Shown: positions 17,786 through 28,012, counted from the stretch's first letter. The stretch: DNA of 64,000 nt from SAR92 clade bacterium H231 (GCA_025153775.1 JAOALC010000003.1:496001-560000); one strand, 5' to 3'. Program-made: numbers and translations. Notes: generated by a model not told the origin, from the sequence alone.

Positions 17786-18072
17786 ATAGCGTTAACTCTT
17801 ATTAATTAATCGATCCACTATATAGAGCAGATGTAATTATTCAAATACGAATGAATACTTCCCAATGAGTAGCATTTTTTGCAATGCGGTTCTTTTGTGG
17901 GTGTGGGCAGGTACGTAAAAATCTCAGGCCACCGCCCAGCCCTATGGATACCATTCTTAAATATCAACTTCTCAGCCTAGGTATCCCAGAGGATGACTAC
18001 CAGCACCATATCTTCCTATCCCCCCTGCGGAATAGCCCCCGCTACGAACCGAGCGGTCGAAGGTGCGAAACC

Positions 18073-18876
18073 TCAGGTATGGTCAAAGTCGCCATGACGC
18101 CCTAAGCCCCCTGCGAACCTTTTAGCCCCATCGAAACCCTCATTTCGAACCGCAGTCAAACCATTTGCCCACTCGATTTTAAGCGCCTCTCGAACAGTCA
18201 ATCCATGGGTTTCATAGATCGAGCGACGATCAGCCAACATCGCTTGCTGAGGAAAGTTGGCAATCTCATGGGCCATAGCCTCAGCAGAAGATCTTGCGTC
18301 GCTGACGGGGACTACTTTCTCACAAAGGCCAATCTGATAGGATTCTTGAGCAGACACTTTTCGTCCTGTCATCGTAATCTCTAGCGCTTTTCCCTCGCCG
18401 ACCAAACGGGGCAGGCGCACAGCCCCACCGTCCGAAAGAGGAATTCCCCAGCGGCGGCAAAATACGCCAAAATAGGCATTCTCAGCCATAACCCGAATAT
18501 CACACCACATCGCAAGCTCCATACCTCCGGCAACAGCCGGGCCCTCCACCGCAGCAATCACCGGCTTGCTTAATTCCATCCGCGTTGGCCCAATAGAGCC
18601 CCGTGGCGCTGGCGCCGAACCGATCGGAAAGTTCAAGTTGTTTATTTCGGTGCGTTGTTCTTCCTGTGTCAGGGATGCGGCATACTTTAGGTCCCATCCA
18701 GCGCAGAAACTACCGCCGGCACCCCAGAGTACAGCAACCCGAGCATCGCTTTTTTCGAATGCCTCAAAAGCCTCAACCAAGCTATCAGCCGAATCAGGGT
18801 CCATGGCATTTCTGGCCTCCGGCCGGTTATGGATAATTGTCCAGACGAATTGGTTTTTTTCAATTTTGATTGCCAC
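18073..18876 (-). CDS. Enoyl-CoA hydratase/isomerase family protein
   Basis: A crotonase-fold protein of about 267 residues. It shows the first conserved segment NRPEARNAMD, the oxyanion-hole AGWDLKYAA, and the second oxyanion segment VEGPAVAGGMELAMWCD, followed by FGVFCRRWGIPLSDGG. The segment order fits enoyl-CoA hydratases. The frame opens at a TTG four codons earlier, but a GGAGG lies 5 bases before the GTG at 18876, so I use that start. The gene appears monocistronic; pathway unknown. Confidence 0.85.
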   Translation of the reverse strand: MAIKIEKNQFVWTIIHNRPEARNAMDPDSADSLVEAFEAFEKSDARVAVLWGAGGSFCAGWDLKYAASLTQEEQRTEINNLNFPIGSAPAPRGSIGPTRMELSKPVIAAVEGPAVAGGMELAMWCDIRVMAENAYFGVFCRRWGIPLSDGGAVRLPRLVGEGKALEITMTGRKVSAQESYQIGLCEKVVPVSDARSSAEAMAHEIANFPQQAMLADRRSIYETHGLTVREALKIEWANGLTAVRNEGFDGAKRFAGGLGRHGDFDHT

Positions 18877-19236
18877 GGGGGCCTCCAATCGTTATGCCTA
18901 ATCTGCTTTAGACTAATGATGTTCGAGTTTAAAGGGAAACACGTATTGCCAAGGACTCAACTGAAATCCTCCCGCACACGGCCGACTTAATTACATATTA
19001 ACCAACAACCTGTTATATACAAGCTTACTAACATATCCATACTGATTTAAACCTCTTTGTTAACTATAGTAAGCCAGCCTCTTTTTGAGCTGCACCAACT
19101 GTGTTCTTAATCACATTGGATTTTTATGAATCACATATTAGAGTGATAATGGCATCGGCATGAGCTAACAATCCATCTCTTGCATTTATGTCTCCACCAG
19201 GGATTACATTGGTTAATGCGGGCAAAGCCATTGGGA

Positions 19237-20232
19237 ATGAACCGTCAGGAGCAACAGGAGGCTACATTGGAGCTGACAAGAGAGCTAGTAGAGGATGTTG
19301 CTGCTGTACTAGGTATTAACGAACCTTCACTGGTAGAGAAAGACTTTCATGTAGTTCAAGCACTCTCGCTGTTAGCCGCTCATCATTCCCTCAATTTTGA
19401 ACTCGTCTTTGCCGGTGGCACCTGCCTGTCTAAAACATTGTTCAGTTTGCAACGAATGTCGGAAGACGTTGATCTCAAAGTATTATTGACCCAGCAATGA
19501 CAGCTGCTAAGCAGAAACGCACTCCGTGGTGAGTTAAGTTCTCTTAAGCAGGCCATCCGAGACTTATTTGCAGAGAGTGGATTTACCATTAGTTGTGAAT
19601 CGGCCCTCAACGAAAATCATTTTATTCAGTTTGAGCTTATCTATCCTGCGACTTTTGATGCTATCGATGCACTGCGTCCCAATATTAAAATTGAACTGAC
19701 ATTCTGCGAATATGGCTGTGGTCGAGAGGATAAGACGGCCACATCTTTGATTGGCCAAGTCATGGGTAATTCCCCCGAGATAGGGGCCTTCTCTTGTGTT
19801 GATGTTATACACACATCAGCTGAAAAACTGGTGTCTCTTCTGCGTCGCACATCCGCCAGTTTACGTGGTATCAATGAATGGGCGGATGATGCGCTTATTC
19901 GTCACCTATATGATTTACACATTATCAGTAATGAGACAGTTTTAGGGCCAGAGTTTGTTTGCTTGGTACATCAAACCGTAACGAGTGATGGAAAGCGGTT
20001 TGCTAATAAACATAAAGAGTTTTTAAACGACCCCCAAGGGGAGCTGAGATCTGCATTGGCTGCGATAAATAATAGTGCGGAGTATCGCCAACAGTATGAT
20101 CGTTTTCTGGGTCCGTTAGTTTACGCCAAGGAAAAACCTGATTTCGATCAGGGCCTGGCCACGCTGAATGCCCTGGCAGCAAGTGTGTGGGGTAGTAACA
20201 TTCTGCCAGACAGTATTGTTTCTAGCGGCTAG
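19237..20232 (+). pseudogene. AbiEii-type nucleotidyltransferase toxin gene with in-frame stop
   Basis: Read through a single TGA at 19498-19500, the frame encodes about 330 residues of an AbiEii/MenT-type toxin. The nucleotidyltransferase signature FAGGTCLSKTLFSLQRMSED continues as VDL with the metal-binding acidic pair, and a later lysine lies in TSAEKLVSLLRR. The two parts are in the same frame with no other stop between. The start ATG (MNRQEQQEATLEL) is preceded by GGGA; the frame is open further upstream. AbiEii normally pairs with the antitoxin AbiEi encoded just upstream, and I see no AbiEi gene here. A nonsense-inactivated orphan toxin is the simplest reading; a sequencing error or recoding is possible. 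Confidence 0.8.
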
Positions 20233-20553
20233 TTACTTGATCAACAGACCGTAAGCCCCTCAATGGTGACTTTTATTGCTTGCCAGGTGGGGGTTTTTCC
20301 GTCTGAAGTGTCTTAATAGGGAGCACGGTACGTCATAACGTGCTTTCCGCTATCACCCTAGGTGCCATTGATCTACGACAAAAAAGGACCCCTTAATAAC
20401 ACCGCGCGTCCGGCTTTCCACCCTTTTTGTGTCTACTAAGGTGGGGTTTGTGGTGTGTTTTTTGGCATTAGTGCGATAGAAAGAGCGGTTTTATTCATGG
20501 GTTTGTTCTTTTGCCTCGGGTGTATGGAGAAATCCACACTTAATGACACATAG

Positions 20554-20600
20554 CCATTCGCCCATCCATGACTGGCTGACACTCATGGATGGGCGAATGG
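20554..20600. repeat. Perfect 18-bp inverted repeat
   Basis: CCATTCGCCCATCCATGA at 20554-20571 is exactly complementary to TCATGGATGGGCGAATGG at 20583-20600, with an 11-base loop. There is no T-tract, so it is not a standard terminator. It lies in a roughly 540-bp stretch without genes (20233-20771) between the broken toxin gene and the ECF sigma factor gene. The rest of that stretch shows only a weaker CCACC/GGTGG stem near 20420-20450. Confidence 0.85.
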
Positions 20601-20771
20601 TAGATCTGCCATCCCGCCAGTCATCATAAAAGTTATATCAAACAACTTTTAAATACCAAAAAATTATCATATAACGCTTAAAGGTTTTGTAGGCTTTTAG
20701 TGTCGTAGTATAAAGGGTCGCCCTCAGATGGGCGTGTATTGATCGCGAGCGCCTGAATTTACGAGACTATT

Positions 20772-21359
20772 TTGATAACAAAAGCCAAGGCGGATAAGTC
20801 TGCCGACAAAAAATCAACGCCTCTACTGGCCGCTTATGAGCAGCATTTAAATGCTCTCAAGCGCTATGTGATGCGCATTATCCACGCCGAAAACGACGTG
20901 GAAGACGTGGTGCAAGAGGCGTTTATGCGCGCCTATAAAAGTGAGATCGAAGGCGATATTCGCCAGCCCAAGTCCTACCTTTTTCGTGTGGCCAAGCACG
21001 TCGCCCTCAATCAGATTCGGCAAAAAGTCAATCGCCCCACCGATTTCTTGGAGGATTGCGACCCTGCCAGTGTGCTGGTGGAGTCGTGGACGATGGAAGA
21101 TGAAGTATTGGCACAGGAAAGGCTGGGCATTCACTGCATGGCCGTTGCGGCCTTGCCACCCAGGCGTCGCAAAGTGTATTTAATGCGTAAGGTGTACGGA
21201 ATGAGTCAGAAAAGTATTGCCGAGAGCTTGGGCATCACGGTGAGTACGGTAGAAGCGCACCTGGCCAAAGCCTTTAAAGAATGCCATTTGCATGTGAAGG
21301 CGCGCTTCGGGGATTCTCAGCCCGAATCAGTGCGGCAATCAAAGGAGGGAAGGCTGTAA
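20772..21359 (+). CDS. ECF sigma factor, FecI-like
   Basis: This 195-residue sigma-70 family factor of the extracytoplasmic type has region 2 (YVMRIIHAENDVEDVVQEAF, RQPKSYLFRVAKHVALNQIR) and region 4 (LPPRRRKVYLMRKVYGMSQK, SIAESLGITVSTVEAHLAKA). The only start near the conserved region is a TTG at 20772 without a good ribosome-binding site. The FecR gene overlaps its stop by one base and a TonB-dependent receptor follows, so this is a cell-surface signalling sigma factor that probably drives receptor expression when the ligand binds. Confidence 0.92.
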   Translation: MITKAKADKSADKKSTPLLAAYEQHLNALKRYVMRIIHAENDVEDVVQEAFMRAYKSEIEGDIRQPKSYLFRVAKHVALNQIRQKVNRPTDFLEDCDPASVLVESWTMEDEVLAQERLGIHCMAVAALPPRRRKVYLMRKVYGMSQKSIAESLGITVSTVEAHLAKAFKECHLHVKARFGDSQPESVRQSKEGRL

Positions 21360-22498
21360 TGGTAAACAATATACATACGTTCCAATGTCACGAGGACATT
21401 ATGGAAGAGGCCTATGGGTGGGTGTTGAAGTTCAACGCCGACACGCCCGCAACGGACCAAGATATTGCTGCGCTTAAAGTCTGGTCTGCACGCAGTCCGG
21501 CCCATCGTCAGGCTTTAAAGGAGGCGGAAGATTTTTGGTGCGAAGCGGAAATGCTATCGCAACTCGCCGTGCCGGTAGCCCAGCCCAAACCAGAGGGGCT
21601 GGGGCGTTTTTTTAGTGGGCTGAGGGGCTTTGCCTCTTTTTTGGGTGATGGTGGTGGGCTGGTTATGGGGCGTTCGCAGGTCTTTGCCGCCGTGTTCTGT
21701 TTGGGCTTGGGTGTGGTCTTGCTGTCATCCTTACTGCCATTGAATAATTCGGTGAGGAATGGGGTTTATAGCACCGCCATTGGTGAGCAAAAAACCTTAA
21801 CACTGAGTGATGCGAGCCAAGTGCAGCTCGACACCCACAGCCAGGTGCAGATTGCCTACGAAGACGGCGCCAGGGTGATTCATTTACTGCAGGGCAAAGC
21901 GCATTTTGATGTGGCCAAAAATCCCGACAGGCCCTTTGAAGTGTATGCCCATGAAGGTTTGGTGAGGGCGGTGGGCACGGCTTTTTCTGTGTATCTGGCC
22001 GGTCGCGATATAGAGGTGCTGGTGGATGAAGGGCGTGTGGATTTAGCACGGGTTGATCTGCCGTCGGTGGCACCCAGTGCCGCGGCTCCCTCAAGCAGCC
22101 CTGATGCGCCTGCGCTCATTGACGCGCTTCCCGCCGCTCGCGCGCCGGCGGGCAAAGTCTTTTTGTCCCTGGACCGAGGGCAGGGTGCGCAGTTTAATCG
22201 CGCTCAGCAGGTGTTAACGCAGTTAAGCGAAAAAGAGCTGGCTAAAGAATTGGCCTGGCGAAAAGGTGTGCTGGTTTTTGTGCGCGACCCTTTAAGTAAG
22301 GTGATCTCTGAAGTGGGCCGTTACACCCACGTGACCATTGAAATTGTTGACCCTGCTTTGGGCGATATGGTGATGGGGGGGCGGTTTCAGGTGGGTGAGG
22401 TTGGCGCTTTATTTGAAGTGTTGGAAATCGGCTTTGGTGTTCAGGTGGATTATCTTAATGAGGGCCATGTTCAGTTGAGACTGGCGACCAATGAATAG
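21359..22498 (+). CDS. FecR-family anti-sigma factor
   Basis: A 379-residue protein with a cytoplasmic N-terminal DUF4880-type part (EEAYGWVLKFNADTPAT, SARSPAHRQALKEAEDFW) that would hold the sigma factor. A transmembrane helix lies at about residues 105-125 (VFAAVFCLGLGVVLLSSLL) and a periplasmic FecR domain follows (GEQKTLTLSDASQVQLDTHS, RVIHLLQGKAHFDVAKNPDR). The C-terminal STN-like end (GRFQVGEVGALFEVLEIGFG) contacts the receptor. An AGGAGG precedes the ATG at 21359, which overlaps the TAA of the sigma factor gene (TAATG); the open frame upstream of this ATG is a shadow of the sigma gene. Confidence 0.92.
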   Translation: MVNNIHTFQCHEDIMEEAYGWVLKFNADTPATDQDIAALKVWSARSPAHRQALKEAEDFWCEAEMLSQLAVPVAQPKPEGLGRFFSGLRGFASFLGDGGGLVMGRSQVFAAVFCLGLGVVLLSSLLPLNNSVRNGVYSTAIGEQKTLTLSDASQVQLDTHSQVQIAYEDGARVIHLLQGKAHFDVAKNPDRPFEVYAHEGLVRAVGTAFSVYLAGRDIEVLVDEGRVDLARVDLPSVAPSAAAPSSSPDAPALIDALPAARAPAGKVFLSLDRGQGAQFNRAQQVLTQLSEKELAKELAWRKGVLVFVRDPLSKVISEVGRYTHVTIEIVDPALGDMVMGGRFQVGEVGALFEVLEIGFGVQVDYLNEGHVQLRLATNE

Positions 22499-22585
22499 GG
22501 CGCTTAAAAAAAATAAATATAAGAGTAAAGGATATTGTACTTCGCTGTGTCATACCCTCTGTAAGACCACTGAAGAGAGTATGCA

Positions 22586-25162
22586 GTGTTTGTATTAGTG
22601 CTTGCGGTTATCAGTATATGTGCAAGCGCCGAAGTGAGTGCCGAACAGCAAAAGGTTTACCGCCTTAATATACCGGCACAAAGTGTTGCAGAGTCACTGT
22701 CTGATTTATCCATTCAAACGGATCAGATGTTACTGTTTTCTCACGATGTTGCTGACAAGCTAAAAGCGAATTCAGTGGTGGGAAAGTTTACCGTTCCACA
22801 GGCATTGGAGATTATGCTGCGAGGAACGGGTTTCTCCGGAGGTCTTACCAAAAAAGGGGTGCTGATGATTTCGTTGACGAAGTCAAAGGTGATTTATGAT
22901 AAGACTAAGGGGAATGAGATGAATACAAAGAAAAGTATTTTGGCGGCTACGATTGGGTATTTTATGGCCGGAGGTGTTGGGGCTGCAGAGGTTGTTGGGG
23001 CAGAGGCGCAAGAGGCTCATTTGGATGAGATTATTGTTACTGCGAATAAGCGTTCGCAAAGCTTACAAGATACAGCCATGTCTATTTCAGCCTTAAGCGG
23101 CGACACTATTGCCAAGCAAGGCTTGGTGGGTATGGGTGACTATCTGGCCACCATTCCAGGTGTCGCCCAAGCCGATTTTGGTGTGGGCCGCAACAGGGTC
23201 AGCATGAGGGGGGTTGTTGGATCAGCGCTGGAGGAGTCGACCGTTAGCAGCTATTTTGGTGAAGTGCCACTGAACCAAATTGATATAGCAGGTAGTACAA
23301 CAGATATTAAGTTGGTTGATATAGAGCGTGTAGAGGTCTTGCGAGGCCCACAAGGTACGCTCTATGGCTCAGGCAGTCTGGGCGGGACGATTCGCAACAT
23401 TCCCAATGCCCCCAAATTGGATGAATTTGAGCTGACTCTTGAAGCCGGGTTGTCTAGCACAAAGGGGGCTGGCGGGTTTAATAATAAAACCACGGCAGTG
23501 GTGAACGCTCCATTAATCGATAACCAATTAGCCATGCGTTTTGTTGCCTACCGATTTGAAAATCAAGGATATATTGACCTTGTTAGCTCCAGAGATCCAG
23601 ACAAGGTGGCTTTTGCGGTGGCGACAGGCAGTGTACTGTCGGACGCAAAAGGTGAGGGGGGCACTGAGTATACAGGGGGTCGCCTTAGTCTGTTATGGCG
23701 ACCAACGGAAGAATTGACCGCTACCTTAATGCATCTTTCTCAAAAGCTTGAGCAAGATGGGTACAACGATGTTGAAATTACTAAAGGCACGTACACGTAC
23801 GACACGTATGAGAGTGCAGCGTTTAGCTTAAACGGCCATTTGGGGGGTTCCGAATTCCTGGGGGATCAAGCTGATATTACCAATCTGGTGCTTGAGTATG
23901 ACCTGAGTTGGGGCAGCTTATTGTCAACCTCAACCATCAGTAAAAGTACCATTGATCGAGTCAGGGATCTCGGCAGATTCGGGGGCTTCGGGCTTGAGGG
24001 TACTGCGCAGGCGGGTGAAACTGAGGCGAAGAGTGTGTTCCAAGAGATTCGTGTCGCCACTGAGCTTGATGGGCCGCTGCAGTTTGTAGGTGGCGTTTAT
24101 TATGAAAATCGTGAGGATGTATTCACTCAGGATTGGGTTTGGATAGGAGATCATGCGCTAATACCTAGTGGTTACGGTTCAGACCCAGATAATATTCAAC
24201 ATTCCACGCTTGAAAATCATGTACAGCAGACGGCCTTTTTTGGTGAGCTGTCCTACCAGCTTTCTGATCAACTTAATATTACACTGGGGGGGCGCCAGTT
24301 TGACTATGATAGACGACTGATTGATGCAGCGACTGGGACTTTCGCGCAACCAACAAAAGATGATGTTTCAAATGAGACGGGTAACACTAAAAAGGTTAAT
24401 ATTGCCTACACGCCCAATGATGACGCTTTACTGTATGCACAATGGTCACAAGGTTTTCGCTTAGGGCGGCCGCTACCGCCGGTCACAGCATCCCGTTGTG
24501 ATCTTGATAATGATGGCATTCTGGATGGAACCCCTGTCCGTATTGAGGGCGGTTCATTGGATGCCGACACCTTGGACAGCTACGAGCTAGGTGGCAAGTT
24601 TGAGCTGATGGATAATAGACTCGTAGTGAGTGCCGCTCTCTATCATATAAAATGGGAAGGCCTGCCCGTTACAGTCAACGCAACTTGTGGCGTCCAAGGC
24701 CTTATCAATGGCGGTGACGCGGAAACAGAAGGCGTGGAAATAGAAGTAGACTACGCGGTGTCGGAAGCACTCAAGGTGGATTTTGGCGCCTCTTATAATG
24801 AGGGAGAATTAGCCGAGGATAATTCATTGGGCTCGAAAGGTGATCGTCTGCCCTTGTCCCCTCGTGCCAATGCCAATATGGGTATTGAATACAGTTTTCA
24901 ATTAGCCGGTTATGATAGCTTTATTCGAGCTGATTATGCCTACGTGGGTTCTTACTATAATGATTTTAAAGAAACCTCATTGCAATTGGGTGACTATGAC
25001 AAGCTCGGTTTACGAGCTGGAATCAATATAGACAACTGGGATGTTGAGTTTTACGGCAATAATTTGACTAATTCAGATGAAATTACCACGCTGGTTTTTG
25101 GCATTCGGTCTACTCGCGTAGCACCTGCACAATTCGGGTTTAATGCTCGCTATCAATTTTAA
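22586..25162 (+). CDS. TonB-dependent outer-membrane receptor with STN signalling domain
   Basis: This 858-residue receptor starts at GTG with a hydrophobic export signal (MFVLVLAVISICASAEVSA). Next is an STN (secretin/TonB N-terminus) domain at about residues 22-100 (YRLNIPAQSVAESLSDLSIQ), an unusual second hydrophobic stretch (KKSILAATIGYFMAGGVGAA), and a TonB box (LDEIIVTA). The plug contains VLRGPQGTLYGSGSLGGTI and the 22-strand barrel ends NARYQF. The STN domain and the upstream sigma/FecR pair mark it as a transducer that signals when its ligand binds. The internal sequence starting at MNTKKS resembles a second signal peptide and suggests that the STN module was fused onto a receptor that already had its own signal. 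Confidence 0.92.
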   Translation: MFVLVLAVISICASAEVSAEQQKVYRLNIPAQSVAESLSDLSIQTDQMLLFSHDVADKLKANSVVGKFTVPQALEIMLRGTGFSGGLTKKGVLMISLTKSKVIYDKTKGNEMNTKKSILAATIGYFMAGGVGAAEVVGAEAQEAHLDEIIVTANKRSQSLQDTAMSISALSGDTIAKQGLVGMGDYLATIPGVAQADFGVGRNRVSMRGVVGSALEESTVSSYFGEVPLNQIDIAGSTTDIKLVDIERVEVLRGPQGTLYGSGSLGGTIRNIPNAPKLDEFELTLEAGLSSTKGAGGFNNKTTAVVNAPLIDNQLAMRFVAYRFENQGYIDLVSSRDPDKVAFAVATGSVLSDAKGEGGTEYTGGRLSLLWRPTEELTATLMHLSQKLEQDGYNDVEITKGTYTYDTYESAAFSLNGHLGGSEFLGDQADITNLVLEYDLSWGSLLSTSTISKSTIDRVRDLGRFGGFGLEGTAQAGETEAKSVFQEIRVATELDGPLQFVGGVYYENREDVFTQDWVWIGDHALIPSGYGSDPDNIQHSTLENHVQQTAFFGELSYQLSDQLNITLGGRQFDYDRRLIDAATGTFAQPTKDDVSNETGNTKKVNIAYTPNDDALLYAQWSQGFRLGRPLPPVTASRCDLDNDGILDGTPVRIEGGSLDADTLDSYELGGKFELMDNRLVVSAALYHIKWEGLPVTVNATCGVQGLINGGDAETEGVEIEVDYAVSEALKVDFGASYNEGELAEDNSLGSKGDRLPLSPRANANMGIEYSFQLAGYDSFIRADYAYVGSYYNDFKETSLQLGDYDKLGLRAGINIDNWDVEFYGNNLTNSDEITTLVFGIRSTRVAPAQFGFNARYQF

Positions 25163-25379
25163 CTTTCCTCAACCGCTGCATCTTTAGCTAAAGGCCAGCC
25201 GGGTACACGTTCAGTGTGCTCGGTTGGCGCTTATCTGGATGTCGTGTTAAGGGAGGGCGCCTCTAACCCACCCTCTAAACTAAGCCGTGTCCTATATTTT
25301 CCGGTCATATTACAAACTGAGCACCCATGACCGAAGTAATGGAAATTAAACTTCTCATTGATTGAATTGGTGCTTAAGT

Positions 25380-26828
25380 ATGACTACTGAATTAAAAGAA
25401 AATCTACTAAGCAACCTACAAAAATATGTAGATAGCCTGGTAGAAAAACATCAAGTGCCGGCAATCTCTTTAGCCGTTTTAAAAGATAATCAACTGCACA
25501 AGGCTGCATCCGGTTGCCTCAATATTGAAACCGGCGTAACAGCTACTCCAGACTCTATTTTTCAAATAGGGTCAATAACCAAAGTCTTTACCGCCAGCTT
25601 AGTAATGCAGTTAGTCGATGCAGGGCAAGTCGCCTTGGACCGCCCGGTAAAAGATTATTTAAGGGACTTTCGAGTGGCTGATCCACAGGCCACCGCGACA
25701 GTTACCGTACGTCAGTTACTCAACCACACCAGTGGCCTAATGGGCGATTTCTTCCTTGATGACAGTCATGACCAAGGCAACCTAATTGCTCGTTATGTTG
25801 ATCGCTGCAATCTGTTGCCTCAGATTCACCCACCCGGCGAATTCTTTTGTTACTCCAATGCCGCCTTTGCGATTGCCGGCCGCTTAGTGGAAGTAGTATT
25901 GGGCATGTCCTGGTCACAGGCGGTGGAAGAACGTATTTTTAAACCGCTGGCTATGACCCATGCCGTCGCTCGCCCCGCACAAGTAGTACGCTATAGAGCA
26001 GCGGCTGGGCATGTGATGGATCTGCAAAAAGAAAGTCCAGAAAATTGGAAGCTGGCGGAGGCCAGTTATTGGACCTTGGGTCTGGCACCCGCAGGCACTG
26101 TGTTGACCATGACAGCGGCGGATCTGATTCAATTTGCCAAACCTCATCTTCATCAAGGTTGCACAGCATCCGGTGATATTTGGTTATCGGCAGAGGCCGC
26201 TCAACAGATGCAGCAGACACAAATCACCTTGCCACCGCTGTCTAGCGCTGTAGAAATGCAAGCCGGAATCGGCTGGCTCAAATCCGTCGTGACAAACTCC
26301 GGCACCTTGATGATGGGTCACCCCGGTGCAACCGAAGGCTATATGGCTATGTTGCAATGTATTCCCGAACACGGTGTGGTGGTGGCTGTTCTAATGAATG
26401 CCTCCAAGCCGGGGGTTTTGGATGCGATCGTGAATGAATTGATGGCATCACTGCTCGGCGTAGATTGTCAGGAGCCAGAGCAGCTTGGCGATCTTAGCCT
26501 ATATGCACTGGATACCTTAGCACTAGCGTCCTATACCGGCCGCTTTGAATGCCCTGATCACTACTTCGATATCAGCCTAGAGGGCGATCAACTGGTGGCG
26601 GTGCTGACCTATCTGCTAGATCCTTTTCCACCGATAACACTCTACCTCACACCAATTAAAAAACATTGCTTCGCCACCCACACCGGTAAAACACAGCTGG
26701 GGTCGCGACAGAGAAATTTAGTTTTTTTGGATACGAAAGACATCGCTGAAGGGGGTAAGGAGCGATCCCAATATGTTTTTTGGAACGCTCGACTGAGTAT
26801 CAAAGTGAATATCAATAAACCTTCGTAG
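25380..26828 (+). CDS. Serine beta-lactamase-fold hydrolase (class C/D-aminopeptidase-like)
   Basis: The 482-residue protein has the three motifs of the penicillin-binding/class C family: SxxK in GSITKVFT, YxN in YSNAAF, and HPG in MGHPGATEGY replacing KTG. A further C-terminal domain of about 120 residues (from TLALASYTGRFECPDHYFDI) is of the lipocalin-like kind seen in D-aminopeptidases and MlrB-like linear peptide hydrolases. No signal peptide is visible, so it probably acts in the cytoplasm. I start at ATG 25380; the earlier TTG adds six unlikely residues. It lies between the receptor and a symporter gene, consistent with hydrolysis of an imported peptide. Confidence 0.85.
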   Translation: MTTELKENLLSNLQKYVDSLVEKHQVPAISLAVLKDNQLHKAASGCLNIETGVTATPDSIFQIGSITKVFTASLVMQLVDAGQVALDRPVKDYLRDFRVADPQATATVTVRQLLNHTSGLMGDFFLDDSHDQGNLIARYVDRCNLLPQIHPPGEFFCYSNAAFAIAGRLVEVVLGMSWSQAVEERIFKPLAMTHAVARPAQVVRYRAAAGHVMDLQKESPENWKLAEASYWTLGLAPAGTVLTMTAADLIQFAKPHLHQGCTASGDIWLSAEAAQQMQQTQITLPPLSSAVEMQAGIGWLKSVVTNSGTLMMGHPGATEGYMAMLQCIPEHGVVVAVLMNASKPGVLDAIVNELMASLLGVDCQEPEQLGDLSLYALDTLALASYTGRFECPDHYFDISLEGDQLVAVLTYLLDPFPPITLYLTPIKKHCFATHTGKTQLGSRQRNLVFLDTKDIAEGGKERSQYVFWNARLSIKVNINKPS

Positions 26829-26845
26829 TGTAAAGGCAGAAATCA

Positions 26846-28012
26846 ATGATTATTAAAGTCACCCCCCAGTGTGAACAGACCACTAACAAAACTGAGCCAT
26901 TAAGCAGTGCTCAAATGATGGCCTATGCACTGCCAAAAGCGCCAGTGTTTTTCTTGTTGGGTCCCTTTGCCATTTTACCCGGTATCTACGCTAAATATTT
27001 TGGCCTTGGCTTAACTACCATTGCCGCAATAATAGTGTTGGCCAGGGTATTTGATACTATCACGGATCCTCTGATTGGGTATTGGTCTGATAAGTATTAT
27101 GCCCGCAGAGGTAGTCGTAAGCCTTTTGTTTTTATGGGAGGGGTACTGTTCGTCATTAGCAGTTATTTTTTATATGTGCCTGTTGATACTGACGCGCTGA
27201 CGGCCACCACCAAAGTTAGCGAAACGTATTTTCTATTATGGATGTTCACCTTTTATTTGGCGTTAACTTTTTTTGACATTCCTCGTCAGGCTTGGGGTAG
27301 TGAAATTGCGATCAATGCTCAGGAACGAAATAAACTTTATGGTTTTACCAGTTTTGAAGTAACATTTACGCAAGCGTTGTTTTTTTCATTGCCACTGTGG
27401 GGGATATTTGAGAGCAGTGAATTTACCCCGCAGACATTACAATGGTCGGTGTTAGTGGCAGGTTTCCTGCTGTTGCCTTCACTGACTGTTTGCCTAAGAA
27501 CCGTCCCCAATGGTCACTACTCAACGGCGCAGATTTCGGGTTTTGATAAAGATAGATCAAGTTTGAAGCTAAGCTTATTATGCCTTGCGGGCAATCAGCC
27601 TTTTTTATTGTTTCTCCTCGCCTTCCTCTTTCTATTTATCGGTATGGGCATGTGGGTTGCGTTGCTATTTATTTATGCAGATAGTTATTTAGGCTGGGGC
27701 CATCAGATTGCTTTGGCGTACAGCTTGAGCTTTTGTATCGGCGCCTTGTCACTGTGGGCGTGGTATAAGTTGGCCAATTGTCTTGGTAAAAATGTCACTT
27801 TAGGCGTATCGGCATTGATGTGCCTGATCGGTATTTTTACCACCGGCCTGTTGTCTGCTGAGTCGAATTGGTTAGGGCTACTGCTATCAATGACACTGTT
27901 CTATAGCGGTACGTCGGCTCTATATGTCATTGCACCTTCTTTAGCGGAATCTATTAATCCTCAGGCTAATATCGACGTCCAAATAGGGGTTTTTCACCTC
28001 GGCTGTGTCTAA
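26846..28012 (+). pseudogene. GPH-family MFS symporter, C-terminally truncated
   Basis: The 388-residue product aligns closely with the intact 490-residue symporter encoded at 34020-35492 (shared GPFAILPGIYAKYFGLGL, RVFDTITDPLIGYWSD, VDTDALTATTKVSETYF). Similarity stops abruptly after APSL, where the intact protein continues with the last two helices. Instead come about 20 unrelated residues (AESINPQANIDVQ...) encoded by a 76-bp sequence that occurs again at 29753. The loss of about 100 residues, including helices 11-12, should inactivate transport. It is therefore the remnant of a duplicated transporter gene cut by a rearrangement. Confidence 0.8.

Noticed and set aside
17884-18105. 73-codon open frame between the hydrolase and the crotonase genes
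   Set aside because: The middle part looks faintly protein-like, but it overlaps the end of the crotonase gene and has no identifiable family; left unannotated.
18901-19236. Possible AbiEi antitoxin upstream of the toxin gene
   Set aside because: No frame there gives a winged-helix or AbiEi-like sequence; only short broken frames.
20232-25380. Lasso or other RiPP precursor peptide near the receptor system
   Set aside because: I looked through the gaps for a small gene with a leader and a Gly/Cys core plus a cyclase or peptidase partner and saw none; the lasso link stays an analogy.
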